Counted from the stretch's first letter, positions 16,268 to 25,916 are shown. The stretch: DNA of 25,978 nt from DAOVXM01 sp963746255 (GCA_963746255.1 CAVVAJ010000008.1:1-25978), one strand, 5' to 3'. The notes: a model not told the origin generated them from the sequence alone. Translations and numbers: made by a program.

Positions 16268-18461
16268 ATGAACACCAAATCAAAATGGTTGGCTCTGTTT
16301 AGCATTTTACTTGTAGCAAGCATGGTGCTTGCTGCCTGTGCACAACCAACCCCCGTCGTTGAGACAATTATCGAGACTGTTGTTGTCGAGAAAGAAGGAG
16401 AGACTGTCGTCGAGACCGTCGAGGTCGAAGTAACGGTAATGGCTGAGCAGCCAGCTGCACCACGGGAGAAGAAGGCCCGATTGAGGTCGGCGAGGGCAAC
16501 CTTGTCCCCTGCATGCCGCTTCCTGAGGTTCCCGAAAGCGTGAGCTTCAAAGCCAGCGCTCCCAGCATCGTTTCCGATGTGCCGCAGACTGCGATCAAAC
16601 CCAGCGCTGTGCTTCCCCAAGACGGAAAAGTTTATCGCGTCGGCGTCTTTGAGGATGCCACCACGATTAACTTCTGGGCTGCCAATGGTCCGGACAACAC
16701 GGTCTGGAACAGCTATATGCTGCCCCAGCGCCTGACCCTGCTGTACTCTGACGGACAAGTACTTCACCTTTGTCCCACAGGTCGCCAGGGGACTTCCCCG
16801 AACCGCTGACCAGGAAGGCGATTTCTGGGTGGTCTCGATCCCCCTGCGCCAGGACGATATCTGTGGAGCGACGGCACGCCATTTACGGCTGAAGATGTGG
16901 CCTTGACGCGCGAACACCGTCTTGAAGTTCGGCTCTGATCTCCGGCAACTGGAGCAACTGGTACGACGCCAACTTCCTGGATCACATGGAAGCGGTAGAT
17001 GCCTACACCGTCAAAGATTTTCTACCACACCAAGCCCGGCCTGGCCCGCCACGAGTACGGCACCTGCAGGCTCCGATCCTGAATCCAAGGCTTACTGGGA
17101 GCCGATCGCAACAGAAGCTGCTGCCCCGATCGACGCCCTGGGCGACAGCCCCAGCGATGAAGACCTGGCTGCAGCACAGGCCGAGGCACACGACATCCTG
17201 TTTGCCCATGTGCCGGATGGCGAGCCCACCGCTGGCGGTTTCACGCTCGACCAAGTGGGAAACGGGCGCCTTCATGGAGAATGCGCCTATGCCAGATTAC
17301 TATGGACACTGGCGTGACCGATCGAGCAGTGGGCCAACGGCGCCTACAAGGACAGCGCCGGCATGGAAGTCGGCACGCCCGAAGGCGATGTCGAGACCAC
17401 CTTACGAAGTTGGCCCGCACGTCGGATCCGTAGTCTACACATCTACGGCTCGCAGGATGCGGCCATCTTGGCCCTCAAGAACGGCGAGGTGGACTTTGTG
17501 CTCAACTCGCTGGGTTTGCAGCGCGGTCTGGCTAACCAGATCCGCACCGACCCGAACCTGACGGTGATTCGAAAACAACGTCAACGGCTTCCGCTACATG
17601 AGCTTCAACAACCGCCGCCGCCCGATGAACGACTGCGCCTTCCGCCAGGCGGTGGCTGTGTTGATCGACAAGGAATTCGTCACCGGCACCATCCTGCAGG
17701 GTGTGGCTTTCCCGCTGTACACCTTTGTGCCCGAGGCCAACGAGGCCTGGTACTTTGACGATGTTCCCAAGCTGGGCAAGGGCCTGGATCCGCGAGCAGC
17801 GCACCAATCTGGCGAAAGCGATCCTCAAGCAGGCCGGCTATACCTGGGAAGGCGGCGTGGAGCCCACGTGGGATGCTGATGACCGCCAGGTAACGCCAGG
17901 CTGGACGCTTGATCATGCCCGATGGCACCCCGGTGCCGGCACTGAACATGCCCGCCCCCAGCCCCGGTTACGACCCGCTGCGCTCGACCTTCGCTATCTG
18001 GATCGAGACCTGGCTGAACGAGTTCGGCATCCCGCTCAGGCTCACCTGGCTGGCTTCAACGTGATCGTACCGATCATCTTCACCGAGCAGGACTTCGATA
18101 TGTACATCCTGGGCTGGAGCCTGGGCATCTTCCCGGACTACCTGTATGACTTCTTCGCTGAAGAGCAGGCTGTCCAGGACGGCAACAACGCCGGTGGTTA
18201 CATCAACCCCGAGTTCGAAGAGCTTCTCCAGAAGCTGCTGACCTGCGAGAGCTTCGATGAGTGCAAGGAGATCTCCGACCAAAGCTCAGATCTATGCTGG
18301 CGACCGAAGTGCCCTATGTCCTGCTGTTCGACACCGGCATCATCGAAGCCTATCCGCAGCGCTTCGGTTGAGTATCCCTACACCGAGGGCTCAGCGGTTT
18401 GCAGTACACCCACAGTGGTGGCTACGCTGCAGACCTCTGTGAAGATCAAGTAGTCGAGTAG
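16268..18461 (+). pseudogene. ABC importer solute-binding lipoprotein, family 5, many frameshifts
   Basis: ATG at 16268 follows TTGGAGGAGAAAAC, a good ribosome site. MNTKSKWLALFSILLVASMV ending LAAC is a lipoprotein signal; a VET-rich acidic tether (VVETIIETVVVEKEGETVVE) follows. After a break near 16460 the SBP_bac_5 fold can be read through changing frames: VYRVGVFEDATTINFW and YMLPQRLTLLY (16630-16745), WSDGTPFTAEDVA (about 16865-16900), DAAILALKNGEVDFVLNSLG (17455-17520), MNDCAFRQAVAVLIDKEFV (17625-17690), FVPEANEAWYFDDVPKLG (17730-17780), VIVPIIFTEQDFDMYILGW (18062-18118), TEVPYVLLFDTGIIEAYPQRFG (18303-18370). At least ten indels are needed to join them; every piece is otherwise open. 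It should be the binding protein of the importer whose permeases follow. Errors in the sequence are more likely than true decay. Confidence 0.8.
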
Positions 18462-18491
18462 ACGATCACTCAGATGAGCTAGACTTAGACA

Positions 18492-18524
18492 GTGGGAGGG
18501 GAGGGTTACACCTTGCCCTCCCAT
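18492..18524 (+). promoter_or_regulatory. Strong hairpin between binding-protein and permease genes
   Basis: GTGGGAGGG (18492-18500) pairs fully with CCCTCCCAT (18516-18524), counting one G-U pair, around a 15-base loop. No T-run follows, so it is not a classic terminator. Such hairpins after the binding-protein gene commonly protect the upstream mRNA or cause partial termination, giving more binding protein than permease. The rest of 18462-18743 shows only a weaker bulged hairpin near 18570-18590. Confidence 0.55.
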
Positions 18525-18743
18525 TCCCGCAAATCGGATCAAGAAACTGATCCTCAGTGATATCGAGCATACCATCTATGGTGTATTCCAATCTGGACAT
18601 CTCTTTTACAGATGTTATAAACCTGCAAAGCTTTGAATGGGATTGACTAGGTGAGGTTTTGGATGCGCATTGAGAGATAATCCAAATATGACGCAATCAT
18701 TTGCAATTTCTAAGCTCGCTTGCGACTGGAGATGGAGGTAAAA

Positions 18744-19911
18744 ATGAGACGTTATCTGTTCAGCCGCCTCGGTCAAAACTTGTTGACTTTTTTCCTGTTT
18801 CTGACGCTGGTTTATGTCTTGATCGATGCGCAACCGGGGAGCTACGCAGACCAATATCTGAATGATCCACGGCTGACTCCCGAGACAACGCGAACATCTG
18901 AAGGCCAACCTGGGATTGGATAAACCGGTTATGGAACGATATTTCATCTGGCTAGACAAACGCTTTCAAAGGAGATTTTGGGATCTCCTTTTCGAATTAT
19001 CCCGCGCCCGGTGCTGGATGTGATCGCAGAACGGGCCCCGCGCACCATCGTGCTGTTTCTTGAGCGCGATCCATCCTTTCTATACTGTATTGGGTTTCTG
19101 CCGGGCAAGATCCTGGCCTGGAAACGAGGGGGATGGGGTGAGTATGCCGCCACGATCGGCGGTGTGGGTTTGTATACGGTCTTTTTACCCTGGTTTGCCC
19201 TGATGATGGTCTGGTTTTGGGCCTATACCTTGAAATTATTCCCGATCGGCAAATTCCTTGACCCAGTCTTGTGGCGTGAGATCACCGGTGGATGCTAATT
19301 ATGTGTTTCAACCGCATGTTGGTGACTGCGTTTATCGCTTCGGTATTTGATTATTTGTCTGGTTGCTATTTGCTGGCCGTCTGAATCCGCGCACAGCGTG
19401 CGCCGTGTGCGCTGGATTAGGTGTGGTGGTTGTGTTGGTGGGCGTTATCGTCTATTGGCTATTCGACGGGCGTGGGACGTTATGCAGCGGATATCCTGCA
19501 TCACCTGATCCTGCCGATTATGACCCTGGCGATGGTCAATTTTGCCGGGACGATGTTGCTGACCCGCAACAGTATGCTGGAGACGCTGCGCGAGGATTAT
19601 ATCATGGCGGCGCAGCGCCAAGGGCTTACCGGAGAAGACGGTGCGCGATAAACACGCCTCGCGCAACGCCATGCTGCCGGTGGTGACCGCCTTTGTGCTG
19701 GCAGTGGCTTTTATCTTGGATGGCGGCGTGATCACCGAGACGATCTTCTCCTGGCCTGGTATGGGCTTGACACTGCTCAACGCGGCCCTGGTTGAGGATA
19801 TCCCCATGGTGATCGGGCGCGCTGGTGTTCACCGGTTTTCTGGCGCTGACCGCTCACCTGATCGCGGATATCCTGTATGCTTTCCTGGATCCGCGCATTC
19901 GCTATTCATAA
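18744..19911 (+). pseudogene. ABC importer permease, DppB/OppB type, many frameshifts
   Basis: Inner-membrane subunit of a peptide-type importer. ATG at 18744 follows GGAGG at good spacing; MRRYLFSRLGQNLLTFFLFL is the typical start of DppB/OppB. Pieces in changing frames continue in family order: LKANLGLDKPVMERYFIWL (about 18900-18956), GDFGISFSNYP (18975-19005), PRPVLDVIAERAPRTIVLF (19005-19060), GWGEYAATIGGVGLYTVFLP (19132-19190), the cytoplasmic EAA-type loop REDYIMAAQRQGL (19590-19630) and the last part ITETIFSWPGMGLTLLNAAL (19730-19790), ending DPRIRYS at the TAA 19909-19911. At least seven indels break the frame. The permease fold and EAA loop are recognisable, so the original gene was complete. 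Confidence 0.8.
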
Positions 19912-19933
19912 TCGAACATAGGGAGTGAAATCT

Positions 19934-20904
19934 ATGGCTGAATTAACCCAATCCACACCCTCCCCCGCCGCGCCATCTCTGGAGACCCCGCTCTGGCAGG
20001 TTCGTCTGCGGCTCTGTTAGCGCAGCTTGCGAACCAACCTGGCGTTGTTTTGCCGAGAACCCGATCGGCTTGGTGGGCGTGGCGATTATTCTATTCTTCT
20101 TATCGTTTACCGTTATCCACCCGATCTTGATGAATACGGTTTGGGATCAGACAGACCTACGATCCGGTCGTCGGATACGATCTTGACAATTATCGAGCAT
20201 CCGGCACCGCCTTCAGCCACGCATCTTTTGGGAACAGATCCGCTGGGCCGGGATGTACTCAGCCAGTTGATGTGGAGCACACGCTCGGAGTTTATCCTGG
20301 GCCTGGTGGCAGCCCTGGTTACCGTGATCATCGCCACAACGATTGGCGCGATGGCGGCCTATTTTGGTGGGGTGATCGACATTTTCTTCATGCGCCTGGC
20401 GGATATCGTGATCATGATGCCGTATATCACCATCTTGATCGTGATGGCGGCTCTGTTTGACCTGACGTTACCGGTGCTGGCGCTGGTCTTGGGCATATTG
20501 GGTGGTTTTGGCGGCGCGACCATTATCATCAAATCCCAGGCGTTGACGATCAAGGTGCGCACTTATATCGAAGCGGCGCGTGTGGCTGGGCGGCGGAGAT
20601 GCCCACATCATCATCAAGCATATTATCCCCAACTTGCTGCCGCTTGTCTTTCCTGTACATGATGTTCGCAGTGAACGGCGCCATCGCTTCGGAAGCTGTT
20701 TTGTCGTTCTTCGGCTTGCTGAATATTCGCATGTCCTGGGGCCTGATGATCTACACGGCTTCTTATTCGGGCTATCTGCTGGATTTCGCAAAGTGGTGGT
20801 TGATTTTCCCGGCCAGCCTCTCGATCAGCGCGCTGTGCGCGGCTTTTTACCTGGTAGGCCGCGCCCTGGATGAGATTGTCAACCCGCGCTTGCGCAGGCG
20901 ATAA
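19934..20904 (+). pseudogene. ABC importer permease, DppC/OppC type, several frameshifts
   Basis: Second membrane subunit, 22 bases after the first. ATG at 19934 follows GGGAG. MAELTQSTPSPAAPSLETPL is a soluble N-terminal tail usual for DppC/OppC, then RTNLALF, HLLGTDPLGRDVLSQLMWST (about 20223-20283, the family signature 'GTDxxGRDvls'), the membrane helices 20290-20480, the EAA-type loop (ALTIKVRTYIEAARVAG, 20540-20590), IIKHIIPNLLPLVF (20610-20655), ASEAVLSFFGL (20688-20720) and the end DEIVNPRLRRR. At least four indels lie near 20018, 20060, 20140-20180 and 20590-20660; the long middle segment of about 500 bases is clean. Confidence 0.82.
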
Positions 20905-20922
20905 GGAGAACCAAAGTGGAAC

Positions 20923-21954
20923 ATGACCGTGACCGAAACGTGTTCTAAAGGTTGAAGACCTGACAATGCATTACACTACCCGCGCCGGGGAGGTGTCGGC
21001 AGTCAACAATGTATCCTTTTCCTTGAGAAGAGGGCAAGTCGATGGGCCTGGTTGGCGAATCGGGATGTGGTAAGACATCCATTGCCTTCTCCCTGCTCAA
21101 ACTATTGCCGGAAAATGCCAAGATCAAGGGCGGGCACGATCTATCTCAACGGGACGGATCTGGTGCCCCTGAAAGAAGACTGATATGCGCAAGGTTCGCT
21201 GGCGGCATATTTCGATGGTCTTTCAGGCTGCCATGAACGCGCTTAACCCGGTTTACAAGGTCGGCGACCAGATTATCGAAGCGATGGAGACCCATGATCT
21301 GGTCGAGTACCAACCAGAAGCCGCGCGTGAGCATGTTGCCAGCCTGTTCAAACTGGTCGGTCTGGATCCCCAAGTTGATGGACCAATACCCGCATGAGTA
21401 CAGCGGTGGTATGCGCCAGCGAGCGGTGATCGCCATGGCTCTCGCTTGCAGCCCGGACTTGATCATCGCCGATGAGCCTACGACGGCCCTGGATGTGATT
21501 GTGCAGGACTCTTTGTTGCGCGAGATGATCGAATTGCAGAAACAATCTGAATATGAGCATGATCTATATCTCGCACGATATTGCTGTCATCGCCGAGGTG
21601 ACCGAACGGATTGGCGTGATGTACGCCGGCCGCATGGCGGAATTTGGCACTGGCGGGAGATCTTCAAGCATCCGTTACATCCGTATTCGTATGGGCTTGA
21701 TGTCGGCCTTTCCCAGCATTATCGGACCGAAACGCGAACTGACGACGTTGCCCGGTGAACCACCGGACTTGATCAGCCCGCCATCGGGTTGCCGTTTCCA
21801 CCCGCGCTGTCCGTATGCGACAGAAATCTGCTCTCAAGAGGACCCTGAGTTCCGGGATATGGGCAGCGAATCATTTCGCTGCTTGCTGGCACCCAATGGA
21901 GGCGAACTGATGTGCGCTGAAGAAGTTGGTCGCAGAACCCCTGGTGAAGGTTGA
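20923..21954 (+). pseudogene. ABC importer ATPase, DppD/OppD type, several frameshifts
   Basis: First ATP-binding subunit. The start is ATG 20923 or GTG 20916; AAGGAG at 20903-20908 suits the GTG better, but frame breaks follow within 30 bases. In order: VEDLTMHYTTRAGEVSAVNN (20950-21010), Walker A GESGCGKTS (21056-21082), Q-loop VFQAAMNALNP (21220-21250), signature YSGGMRQR (21400-21422), Walker B LIIADEPTTALD (21460-21495), switch YISHD (21560-21580) and a C-terminal oligopeptide-ATPase tail with CRFHPRCPYATEIC (21790-21832). At least seven indels, e.g. near 20945, 21040, 21128, 21178, 21370, 21545 and 21655. All catalytic motifs remain. The end may be the TGA at 21952-21954; the next gene starts inside this end. 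Confidence 0.82.
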
Positions 21955-22933
21955 AGGTTTACAAAAGCTTTATCCGCTGGCAGGCGGCCTTTTTTCCAGG
22001 ATCAGATGATTTTATCCACGCTGTGGATGGGGTTAATTTTGCGATCGCTGATGGCGAAAGCCTGGCTCTGGTCGGCGAATCTGGTTCAGGTAAGACCACG
22101 ACTGGAAAGCTGCTGGTGCGGTTGATTGATCCAACAGATGGCTCGATCCGCATGCGCATTAATGGCTACGAAAGAGGATATCGCCCGGCTGCGCGGCGGC
22201 GAGCTGAAGGGATTCCGGCGCCATGTCCAGATGATCTTTCAGGATCCTTATGAGTCTCTGAATCCACGACGCACGATTTTTGATACGGTCGCCGAACCTT
22301 TAGTCGTGCAGGGGATTGGCGATCTTGCCGAGCGTGAACACCTGGTAGCCCACTATCTGGACCTGGTCGGCTTATCACCCCCGGAGACTTTCATGTGGCG
22401 CTTTCCGCATGAGCTTTCAGGAGGTCAGCGCCAGCGGGTAGCGATTGCCCGCGCCCTGGTAGTTGTACCAACATTCGTGGTCGCAGATGAACCGACCTCG
22501 ATGCTGGATGTCTCCATCCGCACCGGGATTATGCACCTGATGCAAAATCTGGCCGATCAGATGGGTGTGACCTATCTGTATATCACCCACGACCTGGCTG
22601 TGGCTCGTTATATGTCAGATCGTCTGGCGGTGATGTACCTGGGCAAGATTGTCGAGATGGGTGAAATGGAGGAATTACTCTCTAAACCGTTGCACCCATA
22701 TACCAAGGCATTGCTGTCTGCTGTTCCGGTTCCTGACCCAACGATCACTCGCCCGATACCGGAAATCAAGGGCAGCATTTCCAAAACCAATCAACCCGAT
22801 TCCTCGTTGCAGGTTCTATGAACGTTGCCCGATTGCGGCTAAAGTGTGTGAAGATAACGACCACCCACCATTGGAGGACAAAGGCTCTGCCCATTATACT
22901 GCCTGCTTATTTAGTCTAAGGATTATTGGATAA
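21910..22933 (+). pseudogene. ABC importer ATPase, DppF/OppF type, at least four frameshifts
   Basis: Second ATP-binding subunit, probably starting at ATG 21910 inside the end of the previous gene. Seen: VKVEGLQKLYPLAGG (about 21940-21985), FIHAVDGVNFAIADGESLAL (22013-22070), Walker A GESGSGKTT (22075-22101), RHVQMIFQDPYESLNPRRT (22220-22275), signature LSGGQRQR (22413-22437), Walker B FVVADEPTSMLD (22475-22510), ITHD (22580-22592) and HPYTKALLSAVP (22690-22725). After a break near 22790 the tail PRCRFYERCPIAAKVC follows, the cysteine motif usual in these ATPases. Breaks also lie near 21915, 21995 and 22165; the stretch 22170-22790 is clean. The stop at 22931-22933 is followed by a strong terminator, so this closes the operon. 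Confidence 0.85.
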
Positions 22934-22998
22934 CAATAGTAAATTGGCTTACGTAATAACTGATTCCCATTTTTCCGGTCAGATCTTCAGATACTATT

Positions 22999-23030
22999 CC
23001 GAGGGTTAATCGCCCTCGGTATTTTATTTT
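22999..23030 (+). terminator. Rho-independent terminator of the ABC importer operon
   Basis: CCGAGGG (22999-23005) and CCCTCGG (23013-23019) form a perfect seven-base GC-rich stem with a seven-base loop, followed by TATTTTATTTT. It stands 65 bases after the last ATPase gene and before the response regulator. Confidence 0.88.
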
Positions 23031-23088
23031 CCAGCCAGCGGTTATATTTCAACTTTAAACCATTTGTCCAATAATGGTGAGGTGCAAA

Positions 23089-24171
23089 ATGAAAGATAAT
23101 GAAATTACCCACCGAGTGCTCATCGTCGATGACCAACATGAAGTCCGGAGTGTTCTAAGGGATGCTATTTCGACTATCAGTGGAGATATCAAGGTGCTTG
23201 TTGTACCCTCGGCGGAGGAGGCTATGCTCATCATCTCTCGCCAGCATGTTGATCTGTTAGTGATCGATATCCGTTTACCCGGAATCTCGGGTCTGGAATT
23301 TGAGCAGCGTGCCAGAATTCGCAATCCGGATTTAAAGATAATTATGATTACAGGAATGACTGACGAAGAGATCAGGAAACAAGCTGCCGAAACGGGAGCT
23401 GAAGCTGTTTTCTATAAACCGATCGAGATGCCAGAATTCTTGAAGGCTGTCCAAGATGCGCTTGATTTAGCAGAGCTGCCAGCGCAACTATCTGAAAACA
23501 TCATCGGAACTGTAATAATTCGCGATGACAAGTATCAAATTGAGAAAATTGTTGGCGCCTACCTTGCCAGCCTGCGAGAAAAATTCGCAGCAGATTGTGG
23601 ATTAATTATCGATACTCAAAAGCAGGTGATGGAACAATTGGGGGATTTTCCAGGGGATATTGATCAATTCGAATTGATCCAACGACTGAAGGAGGTGAGA
23701 AACGGATGTGCATCCTTATCCTCATTTCTAGGGGCAATTATTCCTGAGAATGTGATTTTGTTTTCAACGGGTAAAATCCTGTTGTTACTCGCGGATTTAG
23801 GATTTCCTGTAGATTTAGTTCTGCTTTGGTCAAACGCCGATTTGAAAAAAATAATTTTCTCTGACCTTTTGTTGAATTTTCAGGAGATCGCAGAAAAAAT
23901 AAGAAAGGAATCGCAGGAAACCAATCATGCGGTGGGGATTGGAGAAGATCCTGGACTTGAAGCTCCCAGTTCAGATAATGAAAGCGACCTTGTGGATTTG
24001 GCGGTGATCGACGAGATTTTCTCTCAAGCCCAACAAGATATAGTTGGAGCTGAAGAAATGGATACATATTGGGATCAGGTTGCCAATGAAGAGTCTGGTA
24101 AAGCATTGAATGAAGATGTTATCACCTACGAACAGGCTAGACGCATGGATATTGCACCAGATGAAGAATAA
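23089..24171 (+). CDS. Response regulator: REC domain plus Roadblock/LC7-like domain and acidic tail
   Basis: ATG at 23089 follows GGTGAGGTG and is preferred over the in-frame ATG at 23074, which lacks a ribosome site; 360 residues. REC domain 8-125: acidic pocket IVDDQ (Asp14, Asp15), phospho-acceptor LVIDIRLPG (Asp60), MITG (Thr88) and FYKPIE (Lys110), all conserved. Residues of about 140-285 (IIRDDKYQIEKIVGAYLASL ... CGLIIDTQKQVMEQLGDFPG) look like a Roadblock/LC7 fold, which in bacteria pairs with small GTPases, but the match is by pattern only. The last 75 residues are acidic and probably flexible. There is no DNA-binding domain, so output must be by protein contact. No histidine kinase is visible nearby. 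Confidence 0.85.
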   Translation: MKDNEITHRVLIVDDQHEVRSVLRDAISTISGDIKVLVVPSAEEAMLIISRQHVDLLVIDIRLPGISGLEFEQRARIRNPDLKIIMITGMTDEEIRKQAAETGAEAVFYKPIEMPEFLKAVQDALDLAELPAQLSENIIGTVIIRDDKYQIEKIVGAYLASLREKFAADCGLIIDTQKQVMEQLGDFPGDIDQFELIQRLKEVRNGCASLSSFLGAIIPENVILFSTGKILLLLADLGFPVDLVLLWSNADLKKIIFSDLLLNFQEIAEKIRKESQETNHAVGIGEDPGLEAPSSDNESDLVDLAVIDEIFSQAQQDIVGAEEMDTYWDQVANEESGKALNEDVITYEQARRMDIAPDEE

Positions 24172-24198
24172 ATTTTCCAATTGCACGTTGTCAGGGTA

Positions 24199-24228
24199 TT
24201 GCCAGCCGTGGCGCGGTTATGTTACAAT
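24199..24228 (+). promoter_or_regulatory. Promoter of the tRNA-Gln gene
   Basis: TTGCCA (24199-24204) and TACAAT (24223-24228), each five of six to consensus, are 18 bases apart. Transcription would begin near 24235, about 40 bases before the tRNA. Confidence 0.6.
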
Positions 24229-24276
24229 TCGGTTCGCCTTATCTAAACAAGATATGGGAGGTATGTAAACTCTCTT

Positions 24277-24347
24277 TGGGGCGTGGTGCAATGGTAGCAC
24301 AGCGGACTTTGAATCCGTTTATCCTGGTTCGAATCCGGGCGCCCCAG
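24277..24347 (+). tRNA. trnQ: tRNA-Gln, anticodon TTG
   Basis: Cloverleaf visible by eye: acceptor TGGGGCG (24277-24283) with CGCCCCA (24340-24346), D arm GTGC/GCAC, anticodon arm GCGGA/TCCGT with loop CTTTGAA and anticodon TTG at 24309-24311, and T arm CCTGG-TTCGAAT-CCGGG. The discriminator is G24347 and no CCA is encoded. The weak first U-A pair is typical of bacterial tRNA-Gln. It stands alone, not in a tRNA cluster. Confidence 0.96.
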
Positions 24348-24525
24348 CTTGGTACTTTAGTTTGGATATTTTAGTGTTCCTTTTTTTAAATTGGTTAATT
24401 ATTTTTCCTAAATTTTCTACATTTGAGTGGAGTGATTGCCACGATCATGTCGGCGAGTTGTGGTTTGTTCGGATAAGGTTATTACGGGAAACCCTCCAGT
24501 TATTTTGAGCTTCATGTTGCGAATT

Positions 24526-24549
24526 GAGCGCACGTGATGCTCTTTTTTT
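24526..24549 (+). terminator. Weak terminator-like hairpin just before glmU
   Basis: GAGCG (24526-24530) and TGCTC (24538-24542, one G-T pair) enclose a seven-base loop and are followed by seven T. The stem is short and the T-run ends just before AAAGGAGAG, the ribosome site of glmU. It could end tRNA read-through or attenuate glmU, or be chance. Confidence 0.35.
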
Positions 24550-24563
24550 CAAAAGGAGAGTAA

Positions 24564-25916
24564 ATGAAAATTGGCGTGATCATTCTAGCTGCCGGACAGG
24601 GTACCCGAATGTATTCCTCAGTTCCCAAGGTATTGCATCACCTTCTCGGGAGAGCGATGATATTTTACTCCTTGGACAACGCTCGAGTAGTCTGTGATAC
24701 TAAACCGGTTGTTGTCCTCGGACATGGCGCAGAGGAAATCCGCCGGACGATAGGCGAAATAGCTGATTTTGTAATACAGGAACCTCAATTGGGAACTGCC
24801 CATGCTGTTCTTCAAGCTGAATCGCTTTTACGAGGTAAATGTGATCTGATACTTGTTACCTATGCAGATATGCCATTGTTAAGTGCGGAAACGCTAAAAA
24901 GCATCCTGGAGTTACAACGAACTCATGCAGGTCCGTTAACCTTCCTCACATTGATCTCCGATGAAGCGCGCGGTTTTGGGAGAGTAATTCGTAACAATGA
25001 TGAGCGCGTTCAGGGCATTGTAGAAGAAGCTCAGGCGACTGCAGAACAGTTAACGATTACGGAACTGAACGCCGGTGTCTATTGTTTTTCCGCAGACTGG
25101 TTGTGGCAGGCGTTGCCAAAGGTACCACTTTCACCGAAAGGTGAGTATTATCTCACAGATCTTGTTGGGATCGCAGTTTCCGACGGCGCTTCAGTCAAAA
25201 CCCATCGCCTGGAGAATAATGATGAGGCGATTGGCATTAATACCCGCGTCCATTTGGCTGAAGCAGAAGCAATTCTGCGATACCAGATCAACCTGAATTG
25301 GATGTTGTCTGGGGTTACGTTGATAGATCCAGACCGCAGCTACATCGAAGCGGATGTGATTATCGGCCGCGATTCAACGATCTATCCAAACACTTATCTT
25401 CAGGGGAAGACTTCCATTGGCGAGGCATGCGTGCTGGGTCCGAACACGATTGTGCGAGAGACAACCCTGGGAGATCGTTGCAAGGTGGTTGCTTCGGTGG
25501 TGGATGGAGCGATATTGGAAGATAATGTAGATGTTGGACCTTTTGGACATTTACGTAAGGGAGCGCATCTGGCTAAGGGTGTGCACGTGGGAAATTTTGG
25601 TGAAATCAAGAACGCTTATCTAGGTCCTGGCACGAAGGTGGGACATTTCTCATATATTGGTGATGCAACCATCGCTGAACAGGTGAATATTGGTGCAGGA
25701 ACAATCACTTGTAACTTTGATGGTGAGAAGAAGAACCATACAGTGATTGGAGCAGGCGTTTTTATAGGCAGCGATACAATGCTTGTTGCGCCGGTCAAAC
25801 TTGGGGACGGCGCCCGCACGGGAGCTGGTTCGGTTATTACAAAAGATGTTCCTGAGCACACTTTAGCTGTTGGGGTTCCAGCGCGGGCTATTCGAAGGTT
25901 GAATAATCGTGAATGA
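24564..25916 (+). CDS. glmU: Bifunctional UDP-N-acetylglucosamine diphosphorylase / glucosamine-1-phosphate N-acetyltransferase
   Basis: Makes UDP-GlcNAc from glucosamine-1-phosphate, acetyl-CoA and UTP for peptidoglycan and envelope sugars. The 450-residue length is usual. The N-terminal uridyltransferase has LAAGQGTRM (9-17), PKVLHHLLGRAMI, QLGTAHAV and YADMPLL. From about residue 250 left-handed beta-helix hexapeptides follow (VIIGRDSTIYPNTYLQGKT), with the acetyltransferase motifs GPFGHLRKGAHL, VGNFGEIKNAYLG, GAGTITCNFDGEKKNHT and AGSVITKDVPEHTLAVGVPA. ATG at 24564 follows AAAGGAGAG. No frameshift. The next gene overlaps its end by eight bases. Confidence 0.98.
   Translation: MKIGVIILAAGQGTRMYSSVPKVLHHLLGRAMIFYSLDNARVVCDTKPVVVLGHGAEEIRRTIGEIADFVIQEPQLGTAHAVLQAESLLRGKCDLILVTYADMPLLSAETLKSILELQRTHAGPLTFLTLISDEARGFGRVIRNNDERVQGIVEEAQATAEQLTITELNAGVYCFSADWLWQALPKVPLSPKGEYYLTDLVGIAVSDGASVKTHRLENNDEAIGINTRVHLAEAEAILRYQINLNWMLSGVTLIDPDRSYIEADVIIGRDSTIYPNTYLQGKTSIGEACVLGPNTIVRETTLGDRCKVVASVVDGAILEDNVDVGPFGHLRKGAHLAKGVHVGNFGEIKNAYLGPGTKVGHFSYIGDATIAEQVNIGAGTITCNFDGEKKNHTVIGAGVFIGSDTMLVAPVKLGDGARTGAGSVITKDVPEHTLAVGVPARAIRRLNNRE

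Noticed and set aside
16243..16917. Minus-strand open frame of 224 codons
   Set aside because: It mirrors the binding-protein gene; the other strand carries the lipoprotein signal, ribosome site and family motifs.
16450..22800. Programmed frameshifting as the cause of the broken frames
   Set aside because: There are too many breaks, in both directions and without a common slippery sequence, and they cluster by position rather than by gene type.
24350..24400. Terminator directly after the tRNA (T7 run near 24382)
   Set aside because: The run of T is there, but no convincing stem precedes it.
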